DNA of 63,146 nt from NCBI RefSeq assembly GCF_011682055.1, contig NZ_JAAQOM010000027.1, positions 1 to 63,146 of the forward strand, read 5' to 3'. This DNA is from Telluria antibiotica. Its GTDB lineage: Bacteria; Pseudomonadota; Gammaproteobacteria; Burkholderiales; Burkholderiaceae_D. A program made the position numbers and the translations under genes. Each line of letters begins with the position of its first letter. Positions within the stretch are counted from its first letter, which is position 1. Positions 19,165 to 28,335 of the stretch are shown here, piece by piece. The notes under the pieces are model-generated. The model had not been told where the DNA came from, searched no databases, and saw nothing but the letters and a program-made list of their open reading frames with translations.

Positions 19165-20310
19165 ATGACGACATTCGACTACACCTCGGATTATTTCTGG
19201 CGCCTGGCGCTGGCGCACGATCCCAGGATACTGACGCAGATGGAACTGCACCCCGGCCTCAATTGCGGCCTCTATCGGTGCAAATATTGCTTCGGACATG
19301 GCCAGGCGTTGAACGCGGGCCCGTATTTGACCGGGGAAGAATTCGAAGCGATTGCCGCAAGCCTCGGTGAGCTTCGTCCCACCGTCATTATTTCCGGCAT
19401 CGCGACGGACCCGCTGACGCATCCCGACATCGCCAGCATTCTCGGGTCGTTCCGGCGGCGCGGTTTCCCGGTCGGCCTTTACACGAAGGGCCATAACCTG
19501 GATGCCAGCGTGCGCGAGGCGCTCGTCGAAGGCCCTGGCGAATGTTTTGTCACGATTTCGCTGGATGCCGGCAACGCCGTCGATTACGAGCGCGTACACA
19601 ATATCGCGCCGACCAGGAACAGCGAGATGGCATACGCGGCAAGCTTCGAAAACATTCTCGGCAATATCCGCGCGCTGTCGGCCCTCAAGCGCGAGGTCAA
19701 ACCCGATTTGAAGTTGCGCGCCTCGATCCTCGTTTTCGAAGAAATGGCGCAACCGGGCAAACTGGCCGAGGCCGTCGACCTGCTGCAGGACGACGTCGAT
19801 CTCATTCGCGTCGCCATTGCGCAAGACCGCAATGACGGGCAACGGCTGGAAACCCTGCCGCAAAACCGGGAAAAACTGCTGTCGCGTTTCGTCGAAGAGT
19901 TCGAAGGTAATCCCAAGGTCAGGATCTTGACGAATTCCCATACGCCGACACGCAGCACGGCGTTCAGCCGCTGCGTCGTGCAGCGCACGCAGGTGACCAT
20001 CGACAAGTCGGGCAACGTGTTTCCCTGTCCGCAGGTCGCGCTGGCGCCGTATCGGAATCTCTGCATGGGCAATGTGCGTGAAATGCCCCTTCCGGACATT
20101 CTCGTCTCGGCGAAGCGCAAGGCCATGTTCGGGCTCGACGTCGACACCGAATTGAAATGCCGGATCTGCGACCGCAAGGACGAGGCGATCAACGCGGCCG
20201 TCGGCGGGCATTTCGAAGCCTTCAACACGGCCAGTCCGCCTGCCAGGGAAGCGCCCGCCCGGATGGTCGCCGAACCGGTCGCTGAACCGATCTTTTTCCG
20301 GCCGCGCTAG
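19165..20310 (+). CDS. Radical SAM protein with atypical CX4CX2C cluster motif
   Basis: 381 residues. The N-terminal cluster motif is C34-GLYR-C39-KY-C42-F, with four residues between the first two Cys instead of the usual three. The rest of the core is recognisable: ISGIATDPLTHPDI and SLDAGNAVDYERVH. The C-terminal part has cysteines in a SPASM/twitch-like arrangement (C at FSRCVVQ, VFPCPQVA, NLCMGN and CRICDRK), so a second iron-sulfur cluster is likely. It may modify the product made by the cluster; the substrate is unknown. It starts three bases after the SDR stop. Confidence 0.8.
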   Translation: MTTFDYTSDYFWRLALAHDPRILTQMELHPGLNCGLYRCKYCFGHGQALNAGPYLTGEEFEAIAASLGELRPTVIISGIATDPLTHPDIASILGSFRRRGFPVGLYTKGHNLDASVREALVEGPGECFVTISLDAGNAVDYERVHNIAPTRNSEMAYAASFENILGNIRALSALKREVKPDLKLRASILVFEEMAQPGKLAEAVDLLQDDVDLIRVAIAQDRNDGQRLETLPQNREKLLSRFVEEFEGNPKVRILTNSHTPTRSTAFSRCVVQRTQVTIDKSGNVFPCPQVALAPYRNLCMGNVREMPLPDILVSAKRKAMFGLDVDTELKCRICDRKDEAINAAVGGHFEAFNTASPPAREAPARMVAEPVAEPIFFRPR

Positions 20311-20391
20311 ATCGACGCTTGCGACCTTGCTGCCCAACGTTCGAACGACGTATCGGTTGATGCTCACTCACGTCTTTTTCAGGCTGAAGCC

Positions 20392-21603
20392 ATGTCCATA
20401 GCAAATATTGAAGCGAGCGCTCCCCTTCCCAAATCTGCCCGCTCGACCGTCCTCGATTGGACATTCAGCCGAATGTTTCGCGGGCTGATCTACAACCAGG
20501 TCTGGGAAGACCCTCTCGTCGATCTGGAGGCGCTGGCCTTGGGGCCGGATCACAGGGTCGTCTCGATCGGGTCGGCAGGATGCAACGCCCTCGCGTATCT
20601 GTTCGCCGACGTGAAGCGCGTCGACTCGGTCGACATCAATGCGGCGCATCGGGCGCTGTTTACCTTGAAGCGCACCGCGCTCGAGCGCGTTCCCGACTGG
20701 ACCACCTTCTACCGTTTATTCGGTACGGGGCAGAGTCCGGAAAACGTCCGGGTCTACGACGCGCATCTCGCTGCCCATCTGCCCGATCCCGTGCGGGCCT
20801 ACTGGTCCGGACGGGGCATGACGGGCGAGCGCAGGATCGGCATGTTCCGCTCCGGCTTTTATCACCACGGCCTGCTGCACCGTTTCATCGGCTTGACGCA
20901 CAAGCTGGCAAAGCTCAAGGGCTGTCATCCCGCGCGGCTCGTGGAAGCGTCCAGCATGGAGGAGCAGGCGCGCCTGTTTGCATCGGACGTCGCGCCGGTG
21001 TTCAGCACGAAGCTGACGCGCGCATTCGCCCGCAGCCACCTGTCGCTATTCGCGCTCGGCATTCCCCCGGCGCAGTACGACCGGCTCGAAGAAGGTGCCG
21101 GCGGCAACCTGTCCGACTTGCTGATCAAGCGTATCGAACGGCTGGCCTGCGATTTCCCGATCGCGGACAACCCGTTTGCCTGGCAGGTCTTCGCCCGCCG
21201 CTACGGGCCGGCCGACGGCAAGGCGATTCCGTTCTATCTCGAACCGCGCATCCACGACGTCATCCAGCCCAGGGCCGGCCGGGTGAATCTGCACGCAACC
21301 CCGCTGACCGATTACCTCGCGGCCCAGCCCGCTGGTTCCATCCACCGGTTCGTGCTGCTCGACGCGCAGGACTGGATGTCGCCGGCGGACGTCGCCGCGC
21401 TGTGGCGGGAAATTGGACGGACGGCCCATCCCGAGGACGCGCGGGTGCTGTTCCGCACCGCCGGTCCGGCGAATCCATTCCATTGGCTGCCGGAAGACCT
21501 GCGCCGGAAATGGACCGCACGCGACGATCTGACGCCCGCATTCACCGCGGCCGACCGCACTGCGCTCTATAACGGCGTCCACCTGATCGAGCGCCACCAG
21601 TAA
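20392..21603 (+). CDS. DUF3419 / BtaA-like S-adenosylmethionine 3-amino-3-carboxypropyl transferase
   Basis: 403 residues matching the BtaA family, which in betaine-lipid synthesis moves the 3-amino-3-carboxypropyl group of SAM to diacylglycerol. Supporting motifs are IYNQVWEDPLVDLEAL (33-48), the SAM-binding VVSIGSAGCNALAYLF followed by VDSVDINAAHRAL, and the C-terminal FVLLDAQDWMSPADVAALW. The N-methyltransferase BtaB needed for a complete betaine lipid is not present in the window. The acceptor may therefore be something other than diacylglycerol, or the product may be left unmethylated or processed by the PLP enzyme downstream (inference). An 81-base gap precedes it; 17 bases follow to the ThDP enzyme. 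Confidence 0.82.
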   Translation: MSIANIEASAPLPKSARSTVLDWTFSRMFRGLIYNQVWEDPLVDLEALALGPDHRVVSIGSAGCNALAYLFADVKRVDSVDINAAHRALFTLKRTALERVPDWTTFYRLFGTGQSPENVRVYDAHLAAHLPDPVRAYWSGRGMTGERRIGMFRSGFYHHGLLHRFIGLTHKLAKLKGCHPARLVEASSMEEQARLFASDVAPVFSTKLTRAFARSHLSLFALGIPPAQYDRLEEGAGGNLSDLLIKRIERLACDFPIADNPFAWQVFARRYGPADGKAIPFYLEPRIHDVIQPRAGRVNLHATPLTDYLAAQPAGSIHRFVLLDAQDWMSPADVAALWREIGRTAHPEDARVLFRTAGPANPFHWLPEDLRRKWTARDDLTPAFTAADRTALYNGVHLIERHQ

Positions 21604-21620
21604 CGAAAGGGAATCCCAAG

Positions 21621-23384
21621 ATGAGGAAGCAAGAAGCCGCGATGGCCCTTGTCGACATCCTGAAGCGCGAGGGCGTGCGGACCGTCTTCGGAGTGCCGGG
21701 CGGCCCCGTCATGGCGCTGTGCGATGCGATCAAGCGGGATGGCGAAATCGAGTTCGTGCTCACGAAACACGAGCAGGCCGCGGCATTTGCCGCATTCGGC
21801 GAGGCGCAGGCAACGGGACGCCTGGGCGTCTGCCTCGCGACGCTCGGCCCCGGCGCCACCAATCTTGCCCCCGGCCTGCCTGTCGCGGGCGTCGAGGGCG
21901 TCCCTGTGCTGGCGATTACGGGACAGGTGCAACTGGATGGCCAGCGTCGAGGCGGCCATCAGGACAGTACCGGCCTCTACGGCACGCCGGACCAGACGGC
22001 GCTGTTCGCATCGATCTGCAAGTCGTCCGAAATGCTGACGCGGGCGAGCCACTTGCCGGATGCCTTCCGCCGCGCGATCCGCCTTGCGCATGCCGGCAGG
22101 CCGGGCCCCGTGCACGTGTCGCTGCCCAGCGGCCTGCTGCACGAGGAAATCGACTACGAACCGCTCGCGCCCCATCAATATCGCCTGACCAGGTCGCACG
22201 TCGTCGACCGCCAGGCGGCATCCCGTATCGCCGAACGCCTGGCTGCGGCGCAAGCGCCCGTATTCCTGCTCGGTATGCGGGCGCGGCATTGCGGACGCGT
22301 GGTCGAGCAGCTTGCGGAGCGTTTCGGCATCGCCGTCGCCGTCGACGTCGGTTCCAAATCCGTCGTCGACGAGCGCCATCCATCCTACCTCGGATGCCTC
22401 GGTGTGCTCGGCCACCGCGCCGCGGAAAACTTCGTGAAGACCACTGCCGACCTCGTGGTGGCGGTCGGCGAGAGTTTTGACGAGGTATCGATGCTGTCGT
22501 GGGACCCGGCCATCGCCCAGGGACGCGACCTCATCCAGATCGACAGCCTCGCCGACGAAATCGGCAAGGCCTATCCGGTGACGGATGCGACCATTGGCAG
22601 CCTGCCCGACGTGCTGGAGGAGATCGCCCGCGTGCATCCGGAGATCGCGCCGTCCGTGCTCGAGGAGCGCCGCGTCGCCCTGGCCAATCACTTGAAACGC
22701 AATCCGCTGTTCGCCGATCCGGAAATGGAGAGCGACCAGGTGCCGATGCTGCCGCAACGGATCATGGCCGACCTGGCGGAAGCCGTGCCGGACGACGCCA
22801 TCCTGCTGTCCGACAGTTCGAAATGGGTGCGGTGGCTCGGCAGGTTCTTCTGTGCCCGCCCGGGTCAAGTGCTGTCCGCCCACGACTTCGAACCGATGGG
22901 ATGGGCGGTGGCCGCGGCCCTCGGCGTGAAGCGTGCCTTTCCCGACCGCCCCGTCGTGAGTCTCAGCGGCGACGGTGCTTTCCTCATGTCGGCGCTCGAA
23001 ATCGCGACCGCCGTCGACCACAACCTGCCCGTGGTCTGGATGGTGTTCAACGACGCGCGGCTCGGCATCATCCACGACTTGCAGGAAATGCTCTACGGCG
23101 GCCGCTATTGCGGCACGCAGTTCCGCAGTCCGGACCTGATCGCGTTCAGCGAAAGTCTCGGCGCCCGCGGGTTCAAGGTCGAAAAGCCCGGCGACCTGGC
23201 GTCGGCACTGGCCGACGGCCTCGCCAGCGGCCGTCCCTGCGTGCTCGACATCCGGTTCGATGTCAATGAAGTCCCCGCCGTGCGCCCCCGCGCGCTGATC
23301 GTCACGAAGGAAATGGGCCTGCCAGCACCCGGCATCGGCTTTACCACGACGCGTACGCTTTTCAAGATGCTAAAGGATAAATAA
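21621..23384 (+). CDS. Thiamine diphosphate-dependent enzyme (acetolactate synthase-like)
   Basis: 587 residues with the full three-domain plan of the POX/ALS family. The N-terminal Pyr domain contains the ThDP-activating Glu51 (KHEQAAAFAA) and LATLGPGATNLAPGL. The central domain is Rossmann-like. The C-terminal PP domain has the metal/ThDP motif GDGAFLMSALEIATAVDHN and then NDARLG. Such enzymes decarboxylate 2-oxo acids and may ligate the resulting carbanion to an aldehyde. The neighbouring acyl-ACP reductase homologue would supply a long-chain aldehyde, so acyloin formation is one attractive but unproven reaction. The 3' end abuts the SRPBCC gene with no gap. Confidence 0.9.
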   Translation: MRKQEAAMALVDILKREGVRTVFGVPGGPVMALCDAIKRDGEIEFVLTKHEQAAAFAAFGEAQATGRLGVCLATLGPGATNLAPGLPVAGVEGVPVLAITGQVQLDGQRRGGHQDSTGLYGTPDQTALFASICKSSEMLTRASHLPDAFRRAIRLAHAGRPGPVHVSLPSGLLHEEIDYEPLAPHQYRLTRSHVVDRQAASRIAERLAAAQAPVFLLGMRARHCGRVVEQLAERFGIAVAVDVGSKSVVDERHPSYLGCLGVLGHRAAENFVKTTADLVVAVGESFDEVSMLSWDPAIAQGRDLIQIDSLADEIGKAYPVTDATIGSLPDVLEEIARVHPEIAPSVLEERRVALANHLKRNPLFADPEMESDQVPMLPQRIMADLAEAVPDDAILLSDSSKWVRWLGRFFCARPGQVLSAHDFEPMGWAVAAALGVKRAFPDRPVVSLSGDGAFLMSALEIATAVDHNLPVVWMVFNDARLGIIHDLQEMLYGGRYCGTQFRSPDLIAFSESLGARGFKVEKPGDLASALADGLASGRPCVLDIRFDVNEVPAVRPRALIVTKEMGLPAPGIGFTTTRTLFKMLKDK

Positions 23385-23837
23385 ATGAGCCTAAGCAAAG
23401 GAAAATCCATCCAGATCGCCAAGACACTGGATGTCGACCCGCACCGGGCCTTCGACGTCGTGTATGACGTCGAGAGCTTCCCGACGTTCATGCCCAGCGT
23501 GACGACGGCGGAGGTCATTTCCAGTGACGGTGCGCGCAAGGTCGTCAAATGGGAAATGCTGATCGACGGCGCGCCGCTGGACTGGACCGAAGACATCCGC
23601 TACGACCGTGAACTGCTGACGGCCGACTTCACGGCGCTGGACGGCGTCTTCCTGCACTTCGACGGCACGTGGCGCGTGCGCGCCGGCGCGAACGGGACCG
23701 AGCTTGCCGTGTCGGTGTTCTACGATCTCGGCCTGCCGGAAATCGAAGAAATCATCGGACCGATCCTGGACGAGCGCCTGCGCCAGAACCTCGATGCGAT
23801 GCTCGTGAATATCCAGGCGCGGGCGGGGCTGAAATGA
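23385..23837 (+). CDS. SRPBCC-family (COQ10/START-like) protein
   Basis: 150 residues with a helix-grip hydrophobic-cavity pattern: VDPHRAFDVVYDVESFPTFMP near the start, a WEMLIDGAPLDWTEDIRYD sheet region and a C-terminal long helix (GPILDERLRQNLDAMLVN). It resembles coenzyme-Q-binding COQ10 and polyketide cyclase/aromatase proteins, which bind lipids or cyclise polyketides. It starts directly after the ThDP gene and overlaps the next gene by four bases (ATGA). A lipid carrier or cyclase role within the cluster is inferred. Confidence 0.8.
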   Translation: MSLSKGKSIQIAKTLDVDPHRAFDVVYDVESFPTFMPSVTTAEVISSDGARKVVKWEMLIDGAPLDWTEDIRYDRELLTADFTALDGVFLHFDGTWRVRAGANGTELAVSVFYDLGLPEIEEIIGPILDERLRQNLDAMLVNIQARAGLK

Positions 23838-24934
23838 GCGATCGGAACGTACTGGACGTCGCCTTCATCGGCCATCCATCGAGCTTCAGCCACATCGTCC
23901 GCCTGATCGAGGACATGGACGGGCCCGAAGCGGCACGCCGCGTCACCCGCAACGAGAAATCGTTCACCGCGTTTCTCGACTGGATGCCGTCGAACGTCAC
24001 CCACCATCGGCCGGTGATCCAGTTGAACGGCGTGTCGATCCGCGCGGCGATGATCGTGTGCTGGTTCCTGCCGCAGATTATCGACCATCGGCACAAGCTC
24101 AAGCTGGCCGTCTCGAAAGTCCTGCAGGGCGTCGACATCGCCGCGAGCATGGGCGCGCAGGTCGCAAGCCTCGGCGGTTTCACGTCGATCCTGGCCGGCC
24201 GGCGCCGTTTCGAGGCCGCCGAAACGTCGGGCATCACGCTGACCGCGGGTAACGCGCTGACGGCCGCGCTGGCCGTGTCCAGGCTGCGCACGGAACTCGA
24301 GGCACGCAAGCGCCCGCTCGAGGACGAAACCGTCGCCATCATCGGCGCGTCCGGCGACGTCGGCGGAACGGCGGCGGCGCTCCTCAACAGCGAACCCCGC
24401 AAGCTGCTGCTCGTCGCGCGCGACCAGGAACGTCTCGAGCGCACGCGGACGTCGCTGGGCCACCCGAATTCGGCCTGCGTATCGATCGCCGAAGCCGTGG
24501 CGCAGGCAACGTCGATTCTCGTCGCCACGTCGGCCACCGAACCGATCATCTCCGCCGACGACGTCGCGCCCGGCACGCTCATCTTCGACCTCGGCTATCC
24601 CCCGACTGCAACCAGCGCTGCCGCCGGCAGCAAGGCGTACATCATGCGGGCGGGCCTCGCCGCCTTCCCGGCCCCGATTCCGATCGGCGCCTATTCGCGG
24701 CTGGCGCAGCCGAATCACCTGTTCGGCTGTTCGACGGAAAGCGTCGTGCTGGCCGCACGGCCCGACCTGCGCCATCTCGCGCGGGGCCAGGGACAGGCCG
24801 GCAAGACGGAAGCGCTCGCGCTCCTCGATGCGGCATTGGCGCTGGGGATCCGGCCGGCCGTCGAGGCGCCGCCGGCGATCGTCACGCAAGCGGCGACCAG
24901 CGTCGTGCCGCAACTCGATCCGTCGTTCGGCTGA
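23834..24934 (+). CDS. Long-chain acyl-ACP reductase-like protein (cyanobacterial AAR type)
   Basis: 366 residues resembling the cyanobacterial fatty-aldehyde-forming acyl-ACP reductase. Matching landmarks run in the same order: FIGHPSSFSHIVRLI at the start, ASLGGFTSIL (about 117), TAGNALTAAL, the Rossmann motif VAIIGASGDVGGTAAALL, LLVARDQERL, FDLGYPP and a conserved Cys299 in HLFGCSTES, equivalent to the catalytic thioester Cys. The function would be NADPH reduction of acyl-ACP to a fatty aldehyde. The start at 23834 overlaps the SRPBCC stop (ATGA); the longer upstream frame is arginine-rich shadow sequence. No aldehyde-deformylating oxygenase accompanies it, so the aldehyde is probably used in biosynthesis. 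Confidence 0.75.
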   Translation: MSDRNVLDVAFIGHPSSFSHIVRLIEDMDGPEAARRVTRNEKSFTAFLDWMPSNVTHHRPVIQLNGVSIRAAMIVCWFLPQIIDHRHKLKLAVSKVLQGVDIAASMGAQVASLGGFTSILAGRRRFEAAETSGITLTAGNALTAALAVSRLRTELEARKRPLEDETVAIIGASGDVGGTAAALLNSEPRKLLLVARDQERLERTRTSLGHPNSACVSIAEAVAQATSILVATSATEPIISADDVAPGTLIFDLGYPPTATSAAAGSKAYIMRAGLAAFPAPIPIGAYSRLAQPNHLFGCSTESVVLAARPDLRHLARGQGQAGKTEALALLDAALALGIRPAVEAPPAIVTQAATSVVPQLDPSFG

Positions 24935-24941
24935 ACGCACG

Positions 24942-25958
24942 ATGCCGATGCACGACTACCTGTCCTCGTCCGCATTGCGGGCCGCGTTCGGCCAATCGCA
25001 GCGGCCGCTCGGTCAATGGCCGACGCCGCTCGAAAGCATCGAGCACCCGGGACTGGGGCGCGTGCTGGTCAAGCGCGACGATCTCGCCGGCTTCGGCGGC
25101 GACGGACGCAGCGGCGTCAAGGCGCGCAAGCTCGAGGGCCTGCTGGAGCATATGCAGGCCAAGGGACTGAACGTCTTGCGCATGCCGCTCGGGAACATCA
25201 CGAACCTGGGGCCTGCCCTCGTCGCGGAAGCGGGCAAGCGCGGCATCGCCGTGCACCTCGATCTCGTCGACGATCCGCCATTGCGCGCGGAGAGCCGGCG
25301 AGCCGTCCACAGCGGCTATGCCGACATCGCCCGGCTGTACGGCCCGAGCTACGTCACGGCGGCACTGCGTCTCGGCGGCCGGCTGGTGCGCGACCGGCTG
25401 GCGCGGACACGGTCGATCTGCGTGCCGCCCAGCCCCGCGCATCCATCCGCGATCATCGGCATGGCACGCGGCTACCTGGAGATGGTCCGTCACGCGAAGG
25501 CGCAATTCGGCACGTTGCCGAGCGCCGTGTATCTCGCTTCCGCGTCGGGGACGTCCGTCGCCGGCCTCGCGCTGGGCGAAGCGCTGGGGCGCGCCGCCGG
25601 CGATCCGCCCGTCAGGATCGTCGCCGTGCAGGTAGTGCCCGAGCCGTTGCGCCTTTGGTTGCCGGTCCTGTTCACCTGGACGCTCCGGTACCTGCGCCCG
25701 GCCCGCATCCCGTTCCCGAAGTGCGAAGTCGTGGCCTGGCCCGGCAACACCACCTATGGCCGTTTCTCGGCGGCGCACGAGGCGATCTGCGCGCGCGTCG
25801 AGGACAGCTTCGGGCTGACCATCGACCCCGTGTACGGCGCGAAGTCGTGGGACGTGATGGAGCGGATGACTATCGATCACGGCGGGCGCCCTCCGCTGTT
25901 CTGGCATTGCGGTTTCACGCCGACCTGGCGCGCACTTGCGGAGGAATTGAGGCTATGA
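24942..25958 (+). CDS. PLP-dependent ACC deaminase / D-cysteine desulfhydrase-like enzyme
   Basis: 338 residues of the fold-type II PLP family. The likely cofactor Lys60 sits in GVKARKLEGLL, matching the usual GGNKxRKLE block. Substrate loops follow (RMPLGNITNLGPALVAEAG, SASGTSVAGLALGEALG). ACC deaminases break 1-aminocyclopropane-1-carboxylate, a compound formed from the same 3-amino-3-carboxypropyl part of SAM that the BtaA-like enzyme transfers. This gives a chemical link between the two genes (inference). The start at 24942 follows the AAR-like gene by seven bases, and the end overlaps the GT2 gene by four. Confidence 0.8.
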   Translation: MPMHDYLSSSALRAAFGQSQRPLGQWPTPLESIEHPGLGRVLVKRDDLAGFGGDGRSGVKARKLEGLLEHMQAKGLNVLRMPLGNITNLGPALVAEAGKRGIAVHLDLVDDPPLRAESRRAVHSGYADIARLYGPSYVTAALRLGGRLVRDRLARTRSICVPPSPAHPSAIIGMARGYLEMVRHAKAQFGTLPSAVYLASASGTSVAGLALGEALGRAAGDPPVRIVAVQVVPEPLRLWLPVLFTWTLRYLRPARIPFPKCEVVAWPGNTTYGRFSAAHEAICARVEDSFGLTIDPVYGAKSWDVMERMTIDHGGRPPLFWHCGFTPTWRALAEELRL

Positions 25959-27436
25959 CGGACGTCATCCCGATCGTGACAGGCATCGTCGGCGGACTGT
26001 TCGTGTTGTGCCAGGTCCGCTTCGCGCTGCTGATGGTCGTGTCGCGCCGCCCGCCCCGGGCGCCGGCAAGCCGGCTGGAGCCTCCGCTCGTCGCGGTCCA
26101 GATCGCGACCTACCGCGAGGCCGCGACGATCGCCTCGCTGCTCGACGCGATCGGGCGGCTCGACTGGCCGCGCGACAAGCTGCTCGTGCAGATCCTGGAC
26201 GACAGTCCGCCGGCCGATGCCGCCCGCATCGACGCCATCGCCGCGGACCATGCGGGTCGCGGCCTGCCCGTGCGTTGTCACCGCCGTGGTTCGCGCGAAG
26301 GCTTCAAGGCGGGCGCGTTGAACCATGGCCTCGACATCGCGTCGCCCGCGGACTACATCGCGTATTTCGATGCGGACTGCCGGCCCGATCCGCAATTCCT
26401 GCGCCGGACGATCCCGCATTTTGCCGATCCCGACATGGCGGCCGTGCAGGCGCGCTGGCAGTTCCCGAATGCCCGCACGTCGCCGCTCACGATGCTCCAG
26501 GCAGCGGCATTCGAATGCCTGTTCGCGTACGACCTGCCGCTGCGTGCGACACTCGGACTGCCTGCCTATTATTTCGGCTCGGCCGCCGTGTGGCGCCGGT
26601 CGGTGCCGCTTGCCCTCGGTGGCTGGCGCTTCAAGCCGTTCACGGCGGAAGACGTCGACATGGGGCTGCGCGCCGGGAACGCCGGCTGGAAGATCGCGTA
26701 CGAACCCGACGTCCTCGCGGACGACGACGCCGTCGAAGACATTCTCGCCTTCCGTACGCAGCAAAGGCGCTGGGCGCAGGCCGTGCTGCAGGCCGGTGTG
26801 AGTGCCGTGCGCACCTTGCCGCAATCGTGGCGGCGCCCCTGGGCCACGCTGGTCGACTGGACGTCGTTCGCCCCGCACGCACTGATTCCGCTGACGCCGC
26901 TCGTCACGCTGTGCCTGGCCGCATGGGTGCTGTGCGGCGTGCCGCCAGCGCCGGGCGTGTTCTGGACGTTCAGCGCGCTGATGGCGATCTCGCCGGCGAC
27001 GCTCGCCATCGTGCTGGCACAACGGTCGTTCCATCGTGACGACTGGCGAGTGCGCGTCCGGCTGCTGGTGCGCGCCGGCCCCTACCTGGCCGCGGCGATG
27101 AGCAGTTTCCTGCTCGGCTTCGTCGACTTCCTCCGTCCGGACAAACTCGAATTCGTCGCCACGCCGAAGGCTGGACAGACCGGCGTGATCGGCGGGCGCA
27201 AGAAGACGTGGCTCAGGGCGCACATCGGGCCGCCGGTCCTCGACGCGAGCCTCGCGGGAGTCTCCGCCGCGGCAGCCGTCGCCGCCTTGCACGACGGCGT
27301 ACCGGGCGCGCTGCTGCCGTTGGCGCTCGTGGGCACGCAGTTCCTCGCGAGTGCCCTGCTGACGGGCGCTGCGTTGCTCAAGCGCGTGCAGATGGAAGCG
27401 TCGGACAAGCTCGCGGCAACCCGGCAGGTGCCATGA
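25955..27436 (+). CDS. Membrane glycosyltransferase, family 2 (cellulose synthase-like)
   Basis: 493 residues starting with ATG inside the previous stop (ATGA); the much longer upstream frame is shadow. An N-terminal membrane helix (VIPIVTGIVGGLFVLCQVRF) precedes a GT-A domain with VQIATYREAATI, a D139-A-D metal motif (FDADCRPDP), the catalytic ED at 232-233 (TAEDVDMGL) and the processive-enzyme motif QQRRW near 269. Four or so hydrophobic helices follow (LIPLTPLVTLCLAAWVLCGV and onward). This is the plan of glucosyl- or mannosyl-transferases that build a glycan or glycolipid at the inner membrane face. Confidence 0.9.
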   Translation: MTDVIPIVTGIVGGLFVLCQVRFALLMVVSRRPPRAPASRLEPPLVAVQIATYREAATIASLLDAIGRLDWPRDKLLVQILDDSPPADAARIDAIAADHAGRGLPVRCHRRGSREGFKAGALNHGLDIASPADYIAYFDADCRPDPQFLRRTIPHFADPDMAAVQARWQFPNARTSPLTMLQAAAFECLFAYDLPLRATLGLPAYYFGSAAVWRRSVPLALGGWRFKPFTAEDVDMGLRAGNAGWKIAYEPDVLADDDAVEDILAFRTQQRRWAQAVLQAGVSAVRTLPQSWRRPWATLVDWTSFAPHALIPLTPLVTLCLAAWVLCGVPPAPGVFWTFSALMAISPATLAIVLAQRSFHRDDWRVRVRLLVRAGPYLAAAMSSFLLGFVDFLRPDKLEFVATPKAGQTGVIGGRKKTWLRAHIGPPVLDASLAGVSAAAAVAALHDGVPGALLPLALVGTQFLASALLTGAALLKRVQMEASDKLAATRQVP

Positions 27437-27471
27437 TGACGTCCATTTCCCCGTTTTGCGAGAAGGTCTAA

Positions 27472-28332
27472 ATGGTTAATATTATTTATACGCATTGCAA
27501 TTCCGGTGCGGGCGATATCCTGATCCACCATTGGCTCAAGTCGATCAAGCTGCATATCGACCTGACCAACATCGAGATCGTCGTGATCGATTTCGGCCTG
27601 ACCCCGGACCAGCGGGACACCCTGCGCGACGAAGGCGTCGAGCTGTGGCCCGCGCAAGCCGACGGGCGTACGCCGAATATCCAGTACCGCGAAATCGCAC
27701 GGTATCTCGCCACGCGGGACGACGTCGGCCAGGTCGTCTATTCGGACTGCGGCGACCTCATTTTTCAGGCGGACATCGCGCCGATCCTCAAGGACGACAC
27801 GGCGATGATGAAGGCGGTCGTCGAGCCCGAGTTCAACGTGGCGCTGCACGGCATCACGCTCGGCTTCGGCGACGTCCGGCCGGAATATCTGGACGAGATC
27901 CGCAAGACCATCGGCGACCGGTCGACGGCCAATTGCGGGTTCGTCGTCGGCCCCGCAGCAAAAATCGCGGCGATCTGGGACACCTACCAGAAGCTGTGCC
28001 ACGGCGTCGACCTGCACGGTACCGACCAGCTGATCATCAACTACATCCTGCGGCGCGACGGGTTCGTCGAGCTCGACCGCATCTGGAACTACGTCACGTT
28101 CATCAACGGCCAGCGCTTTTATTACGACCGCGACGGCTTCCTGTGCAATCACCAGGGACGGATCCCGGTCGTACACAATGCGGGCCGCTACAACTCGGTG
28201 CGGACGATCAAGGGCTTCGGCTACCGCTGCGGGCGCATCCGGCCGCGTCTCTATACCGAATCGATCCGGCTTTTCTATCGCGGCCTGAATTGGCTGCACG
28301 GCATCTTCCACAATCGTGCAACCACCACTTAA
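27472..28332 (+). CDS. Putative glycosyltransferase, GT-A-like, small
   Basis: 286 residues that I do not recognise as a named family. It begins MVNIIYTHCNSGAGDILIHH, has an acidic motif D92-C-G-D95 (VYSDCGDLIF), then NCGFVVGP and a GTDQLIINYILRR segment. This layout resembles GT8/GT-A enzymes, where an early DxD-like motif binds the metal-sugar nucleotide and a DQ motif follows. There are no membrane segments. It lies 35 bases after the GT2 gene and three before the carbamoyltransferase, so a role in assembling or extending the sugar part is plausible. Confidence 0.6.
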   Translation: MVNIIYTHCNSGAGDILIHHWLKSIKLHIDLTNIEIVVIDFGLTPDQRDTLRDEGVELWPAQADGRTPNIQYREIARYLATRDDVGQVVYSDCGDLIFQADIAPILKDDTAMMKAVVEPEFNVALHGITLGFGDVRPEYLDEIRKTIGDRSTANCGFVVGPAAKIAAIWDTYQKLCHGVDLHGTDQLIINYILRRDGFVELDRIWNYVTFINGQRFYYDRDGFLCNHQGRIPVVHNAGRYNSVRTIKGFGYRCGRIRPRLYTESIRLFYRGLNWLHGIFHNRATTT

Positions 28333-28335
28333 ATC

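Noticed and set aside
18271..20367. Long antisense open frame of 698 codons
   Set aside because: It runs antisense across the SDR and radical SAM genes, is Arg/Gly/Asp-rich and has no family motif; long antisense frames are expected in GC-rich DNA.
25016..25954. N-terminal extension of the GT2 frame
   Set aside because: It is an out-of-frame reading of the PLP-enzyme gene, Arg/Ala-rich with no domain; the ATGA overlap at 25955 gives the proper start.
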